The notes under the pieces: model-generated
What the model saw: only the letters and a program-made list of their open reading frames with translations
Told to the model about the DNA's origin: nothing
Databases searched by the model: none
Shown here: in pieces, positions 52,339 through 64,000 of the stretch
Position numbering within the stretch: the first letter of the stretch is position 1
How the letters are laid out: each line of letters opens with the position of its first letter
Assembly: GCF_001665295.1 (NCBI RefSeq)
Contig: NZ_LZSE01000009.1
Coordinates: 248,001-312,000 of the forward strand
Reading direction: 5' to 3'
Origin: Mycobacterium sp. 1554424.7
Lineage (GTDB): Bacteria; Actinomycetota; Actinomycetes; Mycobacteriales; Mycobacteriaceae
Length of the DNA stretch: 64,000 nucleotides
Position numbers and translations under genes: made by a program

Positions 52339-52761
52339 GTGCCGAACCTGCGCATCCGTCAGGCGGCTGAACTGCTGGGAGTCAGCGACGACACCGTCCG
52401 CCGCTGGATCAACCAGGGCACGTTGTCAGTCACTCACGACGCGGCGGGGCGCAAGGTCATCGCCAGCGAGGATCTGGCCGAGTTTTCCCGGGCCAATGCG
52501 CCCGCCCCACCGCCGGACCCGCTGAGCATCGGGAGTTCGGCGCGCAACCGGTTCGTCGGGCTGGTCACGCGGGTGATCAGCGACACCGTGATGAGCCAGG
52601 TCGAGATGCAGTGCGGCCCCCACACCGTGGTCTCGCTGATGAGCACCGCGGCGGCGGAGGAACTGCAACTGCGGCCCGGCAGCGTCGCCGTGGCCGTCGT
52701 GAAGGCCACCAGCGTCATCGTGGAGACCGCGAGGCCCAGCGCGGCGGTCGCCTCGGACTGA
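52339..52761 (+). CDS. Small HTH + TOBE (molybdate/molybdopterin-binding) protein
   Basis: 140 residues from GTG 52339 (PNLRIRQAAELLGVSDDTVRRWINQG). An N-terminal MerR/excisionase-type HTH (residues 3-50) is joined by a Pro-rich linker (APAPPPDPLS) to a TOBE/Mop domain (about 72-135). The TOBE part has NRFVGLVTRVISDTVMSQVEMQ and GSVAVAVVKATSVIVE. This architecture fits molybdate- or tungstate-responsive regulators or molybdopterin-binding proteins. No Shine-Dalgarno site precedes the GTG, so it could be leaderless. No mod or moa genes lie nearby. Confidence 0.82.
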   Translation: MPNLRIRQAAELLGVSDDTVRRWINQGTLSVTHDAAGRKVIASEDLAEFSRANAPAPPPDPLSIGSSARNRFVGLVTRVISDTVMSQVEMQCGPHTVVSLMSTAAAEELQLRPGSVAVAVVKATSVIVETARPSAAVASD

Positions 52762-52970
52762 GTGTGTGCTGACGGTTTTGAGTGTGAACCCAGGGCGTTG
52801 CGTGTGAATCCTGGGCGTTGCGTGAGTATCCAGGGCGTTGCGTGTGAACCCTGGGCGTTGCGTGTGTATCCAGGGATTTGCGTGTGAACGTGTGGCGGGA
52901 TTTGGGCGCTTTTTCCGCCCTGTGTACACACGCAAAGCCCCGGATTCACAGTCAAAGCCCAGGTTGCACG
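52761..52970. repeat. 20-bp tandem repeat array with inverted copies
   Basis: Exact 20-bp periodicity from 52781 to 52880: five units of type (C/A)GTGTGAAYCCWGGGCGTTG, with looser units at 52761 and 52881. Two further units lie in opposite orientation at 52931-52950 and 52951-52970. Alternate units read CCTGGG and CCAGGG. The two sets face each other around a central hairpin between convergent genes. Confidence 0.85.
52894..52920. terminator. Possible hairpin terminator between convergent TOBE gene and pyrF
   Basis: GGGCG (52904-52908) pairs with CGCCC (52916-52920) around CTTTTTC; an alternative pairing uses GGCGG at 52894. A perfect decamer palindrome TGTGTACACA follows at 52921-52930. Stem is short, so termination strength is uncertain. 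Confidence 0.4.
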
Positions 52971-52982
52971 CCGAAGCGCGGC

Positions 52983-53806
52983 TTAGAGCGCCGACAGGTA
53001 CGCGACGGCGTCCAGCATCCGTTCGCCGGCCGCGCGCAGGTCGGCCACGGCCGGCCCGGCCCGCAGCACCTCACGCGCCACCGCGGGCAGCAGCTGGCCC
53101 GGCGCGGCGCCGCCCAGGCCGCCAAGCGCCTCGGGCCGCCCGCCCTGCGCGCCCACGCCGGGCACCAGCACCGGTCCGCCCAGCTCGCTGACGTCGGGTG
53201 CCTCGAACACCGTTGCACCGAGGACCACGCCGACGTAGCCGGGCTCGGTCGGGCTGGCCGCGCGGTTGACCACCGCCGCCTGGTCGATGATCAGCTGGGA
53301 CACGGTGCGGCCGTCGAATTCGGCGCGCTGCACGGTGCCGCCCTCGGGGTTGGAGGTCGCCGCCAGCACGAACACGCCGCGGTCGTTGGCCGCGGCGGCC
53401 TCCAGCAGCGGCCGCAACGAACCGAATCCGAGATACGGCGAGGCGGTTACGGCGTCGGCGGCCAGCGGCGAGTCGCCCGCCCAGGCCGCGGCGTAGGCGG
53501 CCATCGTCGTCCCGATGTCGCCCCGCTTGGCGTCGGCCAGCACCAGCACGCCGGCCGAACGCAGGGCGGCGATGGTGCGTTCCAGGACCGCGTACCCGGC
53601 GGCGCCGTAGGCCTCGAAGAACGCCACCTGGGGCTTGACCACCGCGAACCCGGAGAACGCCTCGACGCAGACGTCGCAGAACGCGGCCAGGCCGTCGGCG
53701 GTGGTGGGCAGGTCCCAGGCCCGCAGCAGTTCGGGGTGCGGGTCGATGCCCAGGCACAGCGGCCCGCGCCTGGACTTCGCCTCGGCCAGCCGCGCGCCGA
53801 ATCCGG

Positions 53807-53810
<4 letters not shown>
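52983..53810 (-). CDS. pyrF: Orotidine 5'-phosphate decarboxylase
   Basis: Last step of UMP synthesis. It is 275 residues from GTG 53810 ([28 protein letters not shown]), overlapping the carB stop by 4 bp. It is the longer type 2 PyrF with catalytic block [16 protein letters not shown] near residue 88 and [13 protein letters not shown] near 217. Last gene of the pyr operon. Confidence 0.97.
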
Positions 53811-57159
<3,349 letters not shown>

Positions 57160-57160
<1 letters not shown>

Positions 57161-58278
57161 TAGCGGCCCCCTCCCATCAGGTCGACGAATTGGTCGAACA
57201 GGTACTCCGCGTCGTGCGGACCGGCGGCGGCCTCGGGGTGGTACTGCACCGAAAAGGCCTTGCCGTCGGCGAGTTTGACGCCCTCGACCACCCCGTCGTT
57301 CGCGCAGGTGTGGCTGACGATCGCAGGGCCGAACGGCGTGTCGAAGGACTGGCCCGCCTCGCCTTCCAGCGCGAAGCCGTGGTTCTGCGCGGTCACCGCG
57401 ACCCGCCCGGTGGCGTGGTCGATGACGGGAACGTTGATGCCGCGGTGGCCGAACACCATCTTGTAGGTGGACAGGCCCAGCGCCCGGCCGAGGATCTGAT
57501 TGCCGAAACAGATGCCGAACAAGGGGATTCCGGCGCCCAGCACCTCGCGGGTGAGCGCGACGACGTGGTCGGCGGTGGCGGGGTCGCCCGGGCCGTTGGA
57601 CAGGAACACGCCGTCGGGCTTGATGTCGGCGATCTGGTCGAAGGTCGCCGATGCGGGCAGCACGTGGCTGCGAATGCCGCGCCGGGAGAAGTTGCGCGGG
57701 GTGTTGGTCTTGATCCCCAGGTCCAGGGCGGCCACCGTGAACCGGTGCGGCCCTTCGGGTTCCACCACGTAGGCGCCGTCGGTGCTGACCTCACCGGCCA
57801 GGTCGGCGCCCAGCATCGACTGCTGGCCGCGCACCCGCTCCAGCAATTCGTCGGGTTCGGCCAGCGCGTCACCGGAGAAGACCCCCGCCTTCATCGAACC
57901 GCGGCTGCGCAGGTGCCGCACCACCGCCCGCGTATCGATGCCGGCGACGCCGACGACGCCCTGACGGGCCAGCTCGTCGTCCAGCGTGCCGGTCGCGCGC
58001 CAGTTGGACGCGCGCGGCGACGGGTCGCGCACCGCGTAGCCGGCGACCCAGATCTTGTCGCCGCGGCTTTCCCCGTCCTCGTCGTTCCAGCCGGTGTTGC
58101 CGATCTGCGGCGCGGTCGCCACCACGATCTGGCGGTGATAACTGGGGTCGGTCAGCGTCTCCTGGTAGCCGGACATGCCGGTGGAGAACACGGCCTCCCC
58201 GAGCGTCTGACCGATCGCGCCGAACGGCCTCCCGGTGAACACGCGGCCGTCTTCCAGAACCAGTACAGCTTTGCTCAC
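57160..58278 (-). CDS. carA: Carbamoyl-phosphate synthase small chain
   Basis: Glutaminase subunit feeding ammonia to CarB. 372 residues. The N-terminal domain (1-150) has [21 protein letters not shown]. The C-terminal class I glutamine amidotransferase has nucleophile Cys in [17 protein letters not shown] (near 258) and His/Glu in [13 protein letters not shown] (near 345). GTG start overlaps the preceding Rv1382-like stop by 4 bp. Confidence 0.98.
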
Positions 58279-58784
58279 GCGGCTCCCTTCTCCTGGGATT
58301 CCAGCCAGCGGTCATAGTCATCGCGATGGTTCGCCCGAAACGCGGTGTCGATCTCGGCTCCCGAGGGCAGCCGCCATCGGATCGCCAAGATGCCGACGCG
58401 CGCCGCGGTCCGGTTCGCCATCCGGCGCTCCATGCGCAGACCCACGATCGAGGGCTGCGGTATCCAAATCGGTTGGGCCCGTGCCCGTTCCACCATGATT
58501 CCCTCGGGATAGCGGGTCAGCACCGCCTTGCTGCGGAAGCCCAGATCGCCGGCCGCGATCCGCTCGCTCCAGTCCGGTGCCATCATGGAACCGCAATAGT
58601 GGCCGCGCGTGGTGATGAGCGCCATGCCGACCTGGTCGGGCATTCCGGGCAACTCGCCCATGAGCTCCTGGTGCCGCTGCGCGCGCCGCTGCCAGGAGCG
58701 CATCACCAGCTGGATGAGCACCGCGATCACCACCACCAGTACGGCCGCGAAGATCAGCGACCCCACCAGCGTTGCGGAGTTCAT
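58275..58784 (-). CDS. Membrane-anchored conserved protein in the pyr operon (Rv1382-like)
   Basis: Unknown function. The 169-residue protein has one N-terminal membrane helix (residues 6-30, [21 protein letters not shown]) followed by a basic stretch and a soluble domain. That domain has [24 protein letters not shown] and [22 protein letters not shown], and looks like a beta-rich PH-like fold. Overlaps carA by 4 bp and follows pyrC by 61 bp. Its place inside the pyrimidine operon is conserved in mycobacteria, but no role in the pathway is visible. Confidence 0.83.
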   Translation of the reverse strand: MNSATLVGSLIFAAVLVVVIAVLIQLVMRSWQRRAQRHQELMGELPGMPDQVGMALITTRGHYCGSMMAPDWSERIAAGDLGFRSKAVLTRYPEGIMVERARAQPIWIPQPSIVGLRMERRMANRTAARVGILAIRWRLPSGAEIDTAFRANHRDDYDRWLESQEKGAA

Positions 58785-58845
58785 GCGCGCCGCTCCTCCT
58801 CAGTGGCACCGCTCATGCGGCGCACGGTCGGGTCGCCGGCGCGAT

Positions 58846-60138
58846 TCATGCGGGGCTCTTCCCGTCCCGCGCGGTGACTTTTCCGCGCAGCAGGGTCGCG
58901 GTCACGGTGGCGGGCAACGTCATCGACTCGTACGGGGTGTTGGCCGAGCGGCTGGCCAGGTCGGACCCCGCGACCGTCCACGTGGCGTCCGGGTCCACCA
59001 CCGTGAGGTTGGCCGGCTCCCCCACCTCCAGCGGGCGGCCGTGGTCGGGCAACCCGACAATGCGCGCCGGGTTCTCGCTCATCACCCGCGCGACGCCGCG
59101 CCACGTCAACAGCCCCGGCGCCACCATCGTCTGGACCACCACCGACAGCGCGGTCTGCAGCCCCAGCATGCCGGGGCGCGCGGCCGAGAACTCGACGCAC
59201 TTCTCGTGCTCGGCGTGGGGCGCATGGTCGGTGGCCACACAGTCGATTACCCCGTCGACCAGCGCTTGACGCAGCGCCGCCGCGTCGGCGGCCTCGCGCA
59301 GCGGGGGGTTGACCCGGTTCACCCCCTCGTAGCCGGTCAACCGGCCGTCATCGAGCAGCAGGTGATGCGGGGTCACCTCGGCGGTGATCGAAATGCCTTG
59401 CCCCTTGGCCCATTTCAGGATCTCCACGGTGCCCGCGGTGGAGGCGTGGCAGATGTGCACCCGTGCGCCGGCGTCGCGGGCCAGCAGCGCGTCGCGCGCC
59501 ACGATGGATTCCTCCGCGGCCCGGGGCCACCCGGCCAGTCCCAGCCGCGCGGCGGTGGGTCCCTCGTGGGCGACGGCGCCGACCGTGAGCCGCGGCTCCT
59601 CGGCGTGCTGGGCGATCAGCACCCCCAGGCCGGTGGCGTATTCCAGGGCGCGGCGCATGATCAGCGGGTCGTGCACGCAGATGCCGTCGTCGGAGAACAT
59701 CCGCACCTGCGCGGCGCCGTCGGCCATCATGCCCATCTCGGTGAGCTCGGCCCCGGCCAGACCGACGGTGACGGCGCCGACGGGATGCACGTCGACGAGG
59801 CCGACCTGCTGGCCGCGATGCCAGACGTGGTCGGTGACGACCGGGCTGTCGGCGACGGGGTTGGTGTTGGCCATCGCGAACACCGCCGTGTAGCCGCCCA
59901 AAGCCGCTGCTGCCGAACCGGTTTCGATGTCCTCGGCGTATTCGCGGCCCGGCTCGCGCAGGTGGGTGTGCAGGTCGACGAACCCGGGCAGCAGCACCTG
60001 CCCCGTGGCGTCGATGACGTCGGCCGTGTCGGGGATCTCGAGTTTCGGCCCGATTTCCGCGATCTGCCCGTCATCGACCAGCACGTCGACCCGGTCGCCT
60101 TCTCCGTACAACCGAACCCCGCGGATCAGCACACTCAT
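58846..60138 (-). CDS. pyrC: Dihydroorotase
   Basis: Closes carbamoyl aspartate to dihydroorotate. 430 residues from ATG 60138, overlapping the pyrB stop by 4 bp. The frame continues upstream through pyrB without similarity. Zinc site motifs: [13 protein letters not shown] near residue 55, [12 protein letters not shown] near 230, and [12 protein letters not shown] near 302. Class I (multidomain-type) dihydroorotase; same length as M. tuberculosis PyrC. Confidence 0.97.
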   Translation of the reverse strand: MSVLIRGVRLYGEGDRVDVLVDDGQIAEIGPKLEIPDTADVIDATGQVLLPGFVDLHTHLREPGREYAEDIETGSAAAALGGYTAVFAMANTNPVADSPVVTDHVWHRGQQVGLVDVHPVGAVTVGLAGAELTEMGMMADGAAQVRMFSDDGICVHDPLIMRRALEYATGLGVLIAQHAEEPRLTVGAVAHEGPTAARLGLAGWPRAAEESIVARDALLARDAGARVHICHASTAGTVEILKWAKGQGISITAEVTPHHLLLDDGRLTGYEGVNRVNPPLREAADAAALRQALVDGVIDCVATDHAPHAEHEKCVEFSAARPGMLGLQTALSVVVQTMVAPGLLTWRGVARVMSENPARIVGLPDHGRPLEVGEPANLTVVDPDATWTVAGSDLASRSANTPYESMTLPATVTATLLRGKVTARDGKSPA

Positions 60139-61079
60139 GCCGCGATGTCCTCCGCCCCGACCAGCACATGGAACAGCACCGCCATCCGCACGTGCACTCC
60201 GTTCGAAACCTGTTGTAGCACCGCCGATTGCGACGAGTCCGCCACCGAGGACGAGATCTCCATGCCGCGCACCATCGGCCCCGGGTGCAGCACTACGGCG
60301 TGGCCCGGCAGCATCGCCTGGCGCCGCTCGGAAAGCCCGTAACGCACCGAGTATTCGCGCACGGACGGGAAGAATCCGCCGTTCATCCGCTCGGCCTGCA
60401 CCCGCAGCATCAGGACGGCGTCGGCCGCGGCCCGCTCGGCGTCGAAGTCGTAGGAGACGGTGGCGGGCCAGCCCTCGACCCCGACCGGCAGCAGTGTCGG
60501 CGGCGCGACCAGCACCACCTCGGCGCCCAGCGTGGCCAACAGCATGACGTTGGAACGCGCGACGCGGCTGTGCAGGATGTCGCCGACGATCACGATGCGC
60601 CGGCCCTCGATGCCGCCGAGCCGCTGGCGGATGGTCAGCGCGTCCAGCAGCGCCTGCGTCGGGTGCTCGTGGGTGCCGTCGCCGGCGTTGATCACCGACG
60701 GGCCGTCGTCGTTGGTCCCGGTCCAATCGGCCAGCAGGTGCGCGGCGCCGGAGGCGGGGTGGCGGATGATCAGCGCGTCGGCGCCGGCCGCCCGCAGGGT
60801 CAGCGCGGTGTCGCGCAGCGACTCGCCCTTGCCGACCGACGATCCGGCGGCGCTGACGTTGATCACGTCGGCGCTCATCCACTTCCCCGCCACCTCGAAG
60901 GACACCCGGGTGCGGGTGGAGTTCTCGTAGAACATCGTGACGACGGTGCGGCCACGCAGCGTCGGTAGCTTCTTGATCTCGCGGCCGACCAGCGCCTGCG
61001 CGAACCGGTCCGCGTCGTCGAGGATCGCGGTGGCGTCGTCGCGGCTCAGATCGCCGGCGGCCAGCAGGTGGCGCGTCAT
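60135..61079 (-). CDS. pyrB: Aspartate carbamoyltransferase catalytic chain
   Basis: Joins carbamoyl phosphate to aspartate. 314 residues. Carbamoyl phosphate loop [11 protein letters not shown] is near residue 53, and [11 protein letters not shown] near 103. [14 protein letters not shown] (near 137) and [11 protein letters not shown] (near 272) complete the active site. No pyrI is present, as usual in actinobacteria. Overlaps pyrR and pyrC by 4 bp each. Confidence 0.98.
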   Translation of the reverse strand: MTRHLLAAGDLSRDDATAILDDADRFAQALVGREIKKLPTLRGRTVVTMFYENSTRTRVSFEVAGKWMSADVINVSAAGSSVGKGESLRDTALTLRAAGADALIIRHPASGAAHLLADWTGTNDDGPSVINAGDGTHEHPTQALLDALTIRQRLGGIEGRRIVIVGDILHSRVARSNVMLLATLGAEVVLVAPPTLLPVGVEGWPATVSYDFDAERAAADAVLMLRVQAERMNGGFFPSVREYSVRYGLSERRQAMLPGHAVVLHPGPMVRGMEISSSVADSSQSAVLQQVSNGVHVRMAVLFHVLVGAEDIAA

Positions 61080-61633
61080 CGCGAGATCACCACCCCGTCG
61101 CGGCCGTCGTGCTCGGCGAGCAGCACGTGCACGCTCTCGGTGCGCGAGGTCGGCACGTTCTTGCCGACATAGTCGGCGCGCAGCGGCAGTTCGCGGTGGC
61201 CGCGGTCGACCAGGACCGCCAGTTGCACCGCCCGCGGCCGGCCCACGTCGCGCAGCGCGTCCAGGGCGGAGCGCACCGAGCGGCCCGAGTAGAGCACGTC
61301 GTCGACGAGGATCACCAGCGCGTCGTCGACGCCGCCGGCCGGGATCGAGGTGGCGGCCAGCGGTCGCGGCGGCTTTTGCATCAGGTCGTCGCGGTAGAGG
61401 GTGATGTCGAGGGCGCCGCGCCCGACGTCGATTCCGCTGTATTCGGCGATGTTGGTGGCCAGGCGTTCGGCGAGGAGGACGCCGCGGGTCGGGATGCCCA
61501 GCAGCACCACGCGCGGCCCGTCGGGACCATCCAGCGCGGTCTTTTCGATGATCTGATGCGCGATGCGGGAAATGGTGCGGCCCACGTCGGCCGCCGACAT
61601 CAATTCGCGGCCGGAGTCACCCGCGGCACACAT
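61076..61633 (-). CDS. pyrR: PyrR regulator / uracil phosphoribosyltransferase
   Basis: UMP- or UTP-responsive RNA-binding repressor of the pyr operon, with weak uracil phosphoribosyltransferase activity. 185 residues from ATG 61633. PRPP-binding loop [21 protein letters not shown] is near residue 105, the [10 protein letters not shown] region near 50, and the C-terminal [14 protein letters not shown] near 155. First gene of pyrR-pyrB-pyrC-Rv1382-carA-carB-pyrF. Its own leader carries the target hairpin. Confidence 0.97.
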   Translation of the reverse strand: MCAAGDSGRELMSAADVGRTISRIAHQIIEKTALDGPDGPRVVLLGIPTRGVLLAERLATNIAEYSGIDVGRGALDITLYRDDLMQKPPRPLAATSIPAGGVDDALVILVDDVLYSGRSVRSALDALRDVGRPRAVQLAVLVDRGHRELPLRADYVGKNVPTSRTESVHVLLAEHDGRDGVVISR

Positions 61634-61644
61634 ACGAGACTTGA

Positions 61645-61670
61645 CCTCCTTCTCCGCCTCTCTGGACGGA
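61645..61670 (-). promoter_or_regulatory. PyrR-binding hairpin next to the pyrR Shine-Dalgarno site
   Basis: Read on the minus strand, UCCG-UCCAGAGAGG-CGGA (61670 to 61653) forms a 4-bp stem with a loop matching the PyrR binding-loop consensus UCCnGnGAGGYU. The Shine-Dalgarno AGGAGG (61650-61645) begins two bases after it and lies 11 bp before the ATG. In M. smegmatis PyrR bound to such a loop blocks translation; the same mechanism fits here. Confidence 0.88.
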
Positions 61671-61769
61671 TCGTTAAAGGATGTCGACTGCCAGGCAGCG
61701 TAGCACTTGCGCCGGGCGCGCCGGCGTGCGGCGTGCGGCGGCGCGCCCGGTGTCAGGCGCTCGAGGGGC

Positions 61770-62048
61770 CTACGGCGGCGGTGGCGGCGCTGGCAAGGTC
61801 CGTTGTGGGCGGATGGGCCCGCAGTTCAGGCCGATCTTGCAGTTCCAGTTGGCCGACGCTTGGGGTTGGGGCGAGTCGCAGCACTGGTCGTCCGGTGATC
61901 CGGGCGTCGGGGCCACGGTCGTCGGGGGGTCCGCGATGGTCTTGGGGACAACGGTGTCGCCGACTTCGCCGACACCGCCGAGCGCCAGGGCCAGCACGGC
62001 AGCACCACCGCAAACCGCGGTTATTGTCCTGCCTGCTTTATTTGGCAT
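61770..62048 (-). CDS. Small exported Pro/Cys-containing hypothetical protein
   Basis: Unrecognised 92-residue protein from ATG 62048 ([15 protein letters not shown]); the frame opens at 62102 but the signal peptide fits the later start. Signal peptide residues 1-30 ([14 protein letters not shown] core). The mature part is Pro-rich with four cysteines in DDQCCDSPQ and [11 protein letters not shown], suggesting disulfides outside the cell, and ends in a run of prolines. It lies 136 bp upstream of pyrR on the same strand. Function unknown. Confidence 0.65.
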   Translation of the reverse strand: MPNKAGRTITAVCGGAAVLALALGGVGEVGDTVVPKTIADPPTTVAPTPGSPDDQCCDSPQPQASANWNCKIGLNCGPIRPQRTLPAPPPPP

Positions 62049-62397
62049 GTGACTAAGTCTTGACCTATGCGCGCGAAATGTACAGAGCCGCAAACGCGCC
62101 ATTTTGCGGCCGTTAACCCCGCATCAAATCCATTCCTGCTGTCGGCCGATGCGCACCGGCCGGTCGCGATGCGCGCAATTTGGAGTTTCAGAGCCGGAGT
62201 CGGCTGTTGCCAACCCATTTCGGTGTGAGAAGGCATGCTGAGGTATGACCGTCGTTCGCGCCGAATTGGATCGGCGGTTTTACTTTGGCGCGGCGCGGTC
62301 TTGTTGGTCATGGACACCGATGGGGTGAAAACTCTTCTATCGACCTCCTTATTGAGCCCGGTGCCGCCGACCACACGGCGCCCATTACCCTGAACCG
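62049..62397. other. 349-bp intergenic region with divergent promoters
   Basis: No gene is supported between the small exported protein (minus) and the beta-lactamase-like gene (plus). Base composition is less GC-rich than neighbours. I see no convincing operator, hairpin or RNA motif. Confidence 0.5.
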
Positions 62398-63603
62398 GTG
62401 AATCTGGACGTCAATCAGGCCTCCATCCGCGCGGTGTGCGACGCGGGCCTGCTCGCCGGTGCGCTGACGATGGTCTGGCAGCGCGGAGAACTGCTGCAGG
62501 TCAACGAGATCGGCTATCGCGACATCGACGCGGGCCTGCCGATGCGGCGGGACACGGTGTTCCGCATCGCGTCGATGACCAAACCGGTCACGGTCGCGGC
62601 GGTGATGAGCCTGGTCGACGAGGGAAAGCTGGCGCTGAAGGATCCGGTCGTGCGCTGGGCGCCCGAACTGGCCGACCTGCGGGTGCTCGACGACCCGCAC
62701 GGCCCGCTCGACCGGACGCACCCGCTGGGCCGCGCCATCCTGATCGAGGACCTGCTCACCCACACCAGCGGCCTGGCGTACGGCTTCTCGGTGTCCGGGC
62801 CGATCGCCAAGGCCTACGTGCGGCTGCCCTTCAACCAGGGCCCGGACGTCTGGCTTTCCGAGCTGGCCAAGCTGCCGCTGGTCCACCAGCCCGGTGACCG
62901 ATTGACCTACAGCCATTCCATAGACCTCCTGGGCGTCATCGCTTCTCGCATCGAGGGCAAGCCGTTCTACGAAGTCCTCGACGAACGGGTACTGGGTCCG
63001 GTGGGCATGCCCGACACGGGGTTCTTCGTCTCCCCCGAGGGGCGCCGTCGCGCCGCCACCATGTACCGGCTCGACGGGCAGGGCCGGCTGCACCATGACG
63101 CGATGGGGCCGCCGCACATCAAGCCACCGTCCTTCTGCAACGCCGGCGGCGGGCTGTGGTCGACGGCCGATGACTACCTTCGGTTCGTGCGGATGTTGCT
63201 GGGCGACGGGTCGATCGACGGAGTGCGGGTGCTCTCCCCCGAGTCCGCGCGGCTGATGCGGACCGACCGGCTCACCGACGATCAGAAGCGGCATAACTTC
63301 CTGGGCGCGCCGTACTGGGTGGGCCGCGGCTTCGGACTGAACCTGTCGGTGGTGACCGATCCGGCGAAGTCAGCGCCGCTGTTCGGGCCGGGCGGGCTCG
63401 GAACGTTCAGCTGGCCCGGCGCGTACGGCACCTGGTGGCAGGCCGACCCGACCGCCGATCTGGTTCTGCTGTACCTGGTCCAGAACCTGCCCGATATGTC
63501 TGCGGACGTGGCCGCGGCCGTCGCGGGCAACACGTCGTTGTCGAAACTCCAATCGGCGCAACCGAAATTCGTCCGCCGCACCTATCAGGCTCTCGGGCTC
63601 TAG
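62398..63603 (+). CDS. Beta-lactamase-fold serine hydrolase (Rv1367c-like)
   Basis: Penicillin-binding-protein/class C beta-lactamase-fold enzyme. The 401-residue protein starts at GTG. SxxK motif SMTK is near residue 59 (VFRIASMTKPVTVAAVM), YxH-type motif YSHS near 180, and GGGLWSTADDYLRF near 255. No signal peptide is visible, so it is probably cytoplasmic and acts as an esterase or peptidase, not as a secreted beta-lactamase. Followed 4 bp later by a GNAT gene. Confidence 0.88.
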   Translation: MNLDVNQASIRAVCDAGLLAGALTMVWQRGELLQVNEIGYRDIDAGLPMRRDTVFRIASMTKPVTVAAVMSLVDEGKLALKDPVVRWAPELADLRVLDDPHGPLDRTHPLGRAILIEDLLTHTSGLAYGFSVSGPIAKAYVRLPFNQGPDVWLSELAKLPLVHQPGDRLTYSHSIDLLGVIASRIEGKPFYEVLDERVLGPVGMPDTGFFVSPEGRRRAATMYRLDGQGRLHHDAMGPPHIKPPSFCNAGGGLWSTADDYLRFVRMLLGDGSIDGVRVLSPESARLMRTDRLTDDQKRHNFLGAPYWVGRGFGLNLSVVTDPAKSAPLFGPGGLGTFSWPGAYGTWWQADPTADLVLLYLVQNLPDMSADVAAAVAGNTSLSKLQSAQPKFVRRTYQALGL

Positions 63604-63607
63604 GGCA

Positions 63608-64000
63608 ATGGTCGACTACCCGCCCGTCCGCATCACCGGGCAACGGCTCGAGCTGCGCCCGCCGGTTCTCGACGACGCGGGCGCGCTGTTCCAGCGGATC
63701 GCCCGCGATCCCGAGGTCACCAAGTATCTGTTGTGGGCGCCGCATCCGGACGTGGCGGCGACGCGGCGGGTCATCACCGAAAACCTCAACGTCAGCGACG
63801 AGGAGCGGACCTGGGCGATCGCGCTGAAACACAGCGGCGACCTCATCGGGCTGACCAGCTGCCGGCGCCCCGTGCCGCACTCGGTCGAGATCGGCTACTG
63901 CCTCGCACGGCGGTGGTGGGGCAAGGGTTACATGTCCGAGGTGCTCGACCTGCTGCTGACCGCGCTGCAAGCCGATCGCGGGGTGTATCGCGTCTGGGCG
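63608..64000 (+). CDS. GNAT-family N-acetyltransferase, N-terminal 131 residues (cut by window end)
   Basis: Acetyl-CoA-dependent acyltransferase of the RimJ/RimL-like type. Opens with GQRLELRPPVLDDAGALFQR. Has EIGYCLARRWWGKGYMSEVLDLLL, containing the acetyl-CoA loop (RxxGxG/A equivalent, RWWGKGY) at about 100-107. The frame is open to the window end. Starts 4 bp after the hydrolase stop, so the two are probably co-transcribed. Substrate unknown. Confidence 0.88.
   Translation, partial: MVDYPPVRITGQRLELRPPVLDDAGALFQRIARDPEVTKYLLWAPHPDVAATRRVITENLNVSDEERTWAIALKHSGDLIGLTSCRRPVPHSVEIGYCLARRWWGKGYMSEVLDLLLTALQADRGVYRVWA

Noticed and set aside
52761-52970. CRISPR array
   Set aside because: The 20-bp units abut without unique spacers, some are inverted, and no cas genes are present.

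Overview
The window is chromosomal DNA from a high-GC, slow-growing type Mycobacterium. The M. avium complex or a close relative is my best guess, inferred from protein content and gene order and not proven. Gene order matches, almost gene for gene, the M. tuberculosis H37Rv stretch running from the secG/tpi/pgk/gap operon (Rv1440-Rv1436) to the pyr operon (Rv1379), and ends in a serine beta-lactamase-like gene resembling Rv1367c. GTG and TTG starts, 4-bp stop/start overlaps and mycobacterial families (mIHF, LprG/P55, WhiA, a PE protein, a 13E12/DUF222 protein, a WS/DGAT) support this. No tRNA, rRNA, CRISPR array, insertion sequence or prophage was recognised.

Layout. 1-5345 (minus strand): glycolytic operon gap-pgk-tpiA-secG followed by ppc, whose 3' end lies outside the window. 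5607-9571: a proline/glycine/valine-rich secreted protein, L,D-transpeptidase, DUF3556 membrane protein and a small basic protein. 9795-14879: lipid block (acyltransferase, fadD12, lipO, WS/DGAT). 15095-19918: uvrC-rapZ-yvcK-whiA operon. 20073-21575: a 13E12/HNH protein with a perfect SOS box on its start codon. 21579-25881: lprH, a PH-domain protein, ribH, ribA2, a small secreted protein and ribC. 25957-28232: lprG-P55. 28234-32288: fmt-fmu-rpe-ribG. 32436-33755: a methyltransferase and its MarR neighbour. 33908-36703: priA and a YhhN-type membrane protein.

36702-46113 is the most distinctive part. Two HSL-type esterases (lipI, lipH), an AraC regulator, CYP132, a Baeyer-Villiger monooxygenase, a Tat-exported class I cholesterol-oxidase-like enzyme, an AlkB-type hydroxylase and a small flavin-binding protein lie side by side. 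Together they could hydroxylate, dehydrogenate, oxygenate and hydrolyse a hydrophobic substrate. Next comes a PE protein carrying MPTR-style Asn/Gly repeats (46172-47968).

47965-51892 (minus): mihF-gmk-rpoZ-coaBC-metK. 52339-52761: a small HTH + TOBE protein, followed by an array of 20-bp tandem repeats. 52983-61633 (minus): pyrR-pyrB-pyrC-(Rv1382-like)-carA-carB-pyrF, preceded by a clear PyrR-binding hairpin. The window closes with a small exported protein, a beta-lactamase-fold hydrolase and a truncated GNAT acetyltransferase.

Main leads: the LexA box on the 13E12 start codon, the PyrR leader hairpin, the PE-MPTR hybrid, the oxidation cluster, the 20-bp repeat array, and candidate operator motifs shared by the marR and methyltransferase promoters.
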